From assembly GCA_964612995.1 (NCBI GenBank), contig CAZTGE010000001.1:1-64000 (forward strand): 64,000 nt of DNA, read 5' to 3'. This document shows positions 63,396 to 64,000 of the stretch, one piece after another. This stretch comes from SLQH01 sp964612995 (GTDB taxonomy: Bacteria > Planctomycetota > UBA11346). Every line of letters starts with the position of its first letter. Position 1 is the stretch's first letter. The notes beneath the pieces were generated by a model. That model was not told where the DNA came from. It worked only from the letters and a program-made list of their open reading frames with translations, and searched no databases. Both the position numbers and the translations under genes were made by a program.

Positions 63396-64000
63396 ATGCG
63401 GGTATCGATCACTGCGCTGCGAGCGGCCCTGAGTGGAATCGTGGCTGTTGTCGCCCTGACGACCGGCGGCTGTGGCACCGGCAGCGTCACCGGCGGAGCC
63501 ATGTTCGGCGATTTCATTCCGACACCTGACGGCCCCGATTCCAAACTCACCGGGACCTATGTCATGACCGTGGTTCAACCGCTGGAGGAGCACGGGATCG
63601 ACGACGACTTCTTCTTCCTCAGCGCCAACAACTGGACCGTCGGCGACACCTATATCCTCAACTTCGACGAGCAGAACAGGATGGTCGATCATATCTGGAC
63701 CGGCGCCGATGTCCGAGCCACAGGCGGCCTCCCTTTCGTCATCAACAGCCCAGACGGCTCTGAGTGGCTGGCGAAGGAGCCGGCAGATGCTGAAGAGGAT
63801 TTCATCTACGATATCGAAGCGCCCTATCCAGACATCCATACCAACGATATCTTCGAGGATTTCCTCGACTGGTTCCTGTTCCATACCTGGATCGCCACCA
63901 TCGTTCCCGACACCCGGATCGATCTCGTGCTCGACGGGCTGACCACGATCTCCAACAGCACCACCGGTGGCTTCGTCATCGACCCCCTCCTGCCCAACTT
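63396..64000 (+). CDS. Lipoprotein, truncated by the window end
   Basis: An open frame from ATG 63396 runs through the last base without a stop, giving 201 residues. The N-terminus (MRVSITALRAALSGIVAVVA, then LTTGGC) is a lipoprotein signal with lipidated Cys at ~26. The mature part is acidic and aromatic (DDDFFFLSANNWTVGD; EDFLDWFLFHTWIATI) with VWTG-like beta strands. No family is recognised. AAGGA upstream of the ATG supports the start. Codon use is less GC-biased than in its neighbours (CAT, TAT and GAT codons are frequent). Confidence 0.75.
   Translation, partial: MRVSITALRAALSGIVAVVALTTGGCGTGSVTGGAMFGDFIPTPDGPDSKLTGTYVMTVVQPLEEHGIDDDFFFLSANNWTVGDTYILNFDEQNRMVDHIWTGADVRATGGLPFVINSPDGSEWLAKEPADAEEDFIYDIEAPYPDIHTNDIFEDFLDWFLFHTWIATIVPDTRIDLVLDGLTTISNSTTGGFVIDPLLPN

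Overview
The window is a GC-rich chromosome segment from a Gram-negative bacterium. Diderm evidence is KdsC (Kdo synthesis), several lipoproteins with lipoboxes, a DUF6268-type outer-membrane barrel and leucyl/phenylalanyl-tRNA-protein transferase. Long MoxR/DUF58/von Willebrand (VWA) operons, Ser/Thr kinases, a Gfo/Idh/MocA dehydrogenase beside a two-domain FAD oxidoreductase, and GatCA suggest the PVC group, most likely a planctomycete or a relative. That placement is inference from gene content. No rRNA, tRNA, CRISPR array, integrase or transposase gene was seen. An Illumina P5 adapter lies inside a gene at 50.75 kb, so the sequence comes from a short-read assembly and has at least one false join.

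Layout. 0-1 kb: C-terminus of a large secreted protein. 1-3.1 kb (minus): small membrane protein, Ser/Thr kinase, aat. 3.1-8.3 kb (plus): DHH phosphoesterase, two small proteins, a TPR membrane protein, ispD. 8.7-10.4 kb: gatC-gatA. 10.4-11.6 kb (minus): a membrane protein and 3-methyladenine glycosylase. 11.6-17.2 kb: FAD oxidoreductase, divergent AraC regulator and MocA-type dehydrogenase, probably one carbohydrate-use locus. 17.5-21.5 kb: an orphan GspF-N-like protein, then an ABC-type binding protein translationally coupled to a hybrid histidine kinase. 21.6-33.6 kb (minus): an eight-gene operon of coiled-coil membrane protein, MoxR, GATase-like membrane protein, ABC ATPase, ABC permease, DUF58, BatA-like protein and double-VWA protein. 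34-35.8 kb (minus): acpP, fabF and a second acyl carrier protein that has lost its phosphopantetheine serine. 36.4-37.6 kb: kdsC and an LptC-like lipoprotein. 37.6-41.7 kb (minus): a second BatA/VWA pair. 41.8-47.3 kb (plus): a receptor kinase with a jelly-roll-like C-terminus, a small membrane protein, a DUF924 protein and an outer-membrane barrel. 47.3-53.1 kb (minus): a CUT1-type sugar ABC transporter whose binding protein is fused to the MalF-type permease; this gene carries the adapter. 53.2-64 kb: PhzF, DUF2007, nadE, an EF-hand protein, rodA, ybaB, an unknown membrane-anchored protein, an ABC exporter and two lipoproteins, the last cut by the window end.

The intergenic DNA carries two dispersed repeat families. 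Family A (six copies) is a string of up to four hairpins. Its stems change by compensatory substitutions between copies, and most copies sit just after a stop codon in the orientation of the preceding gene. Family B (two copies) is MITE-like, with about 20-bp imperfect terminal inverted repeats. These repeats, the serine-less carrier protein and the fused binding-protein/permease are the least expected biology here.
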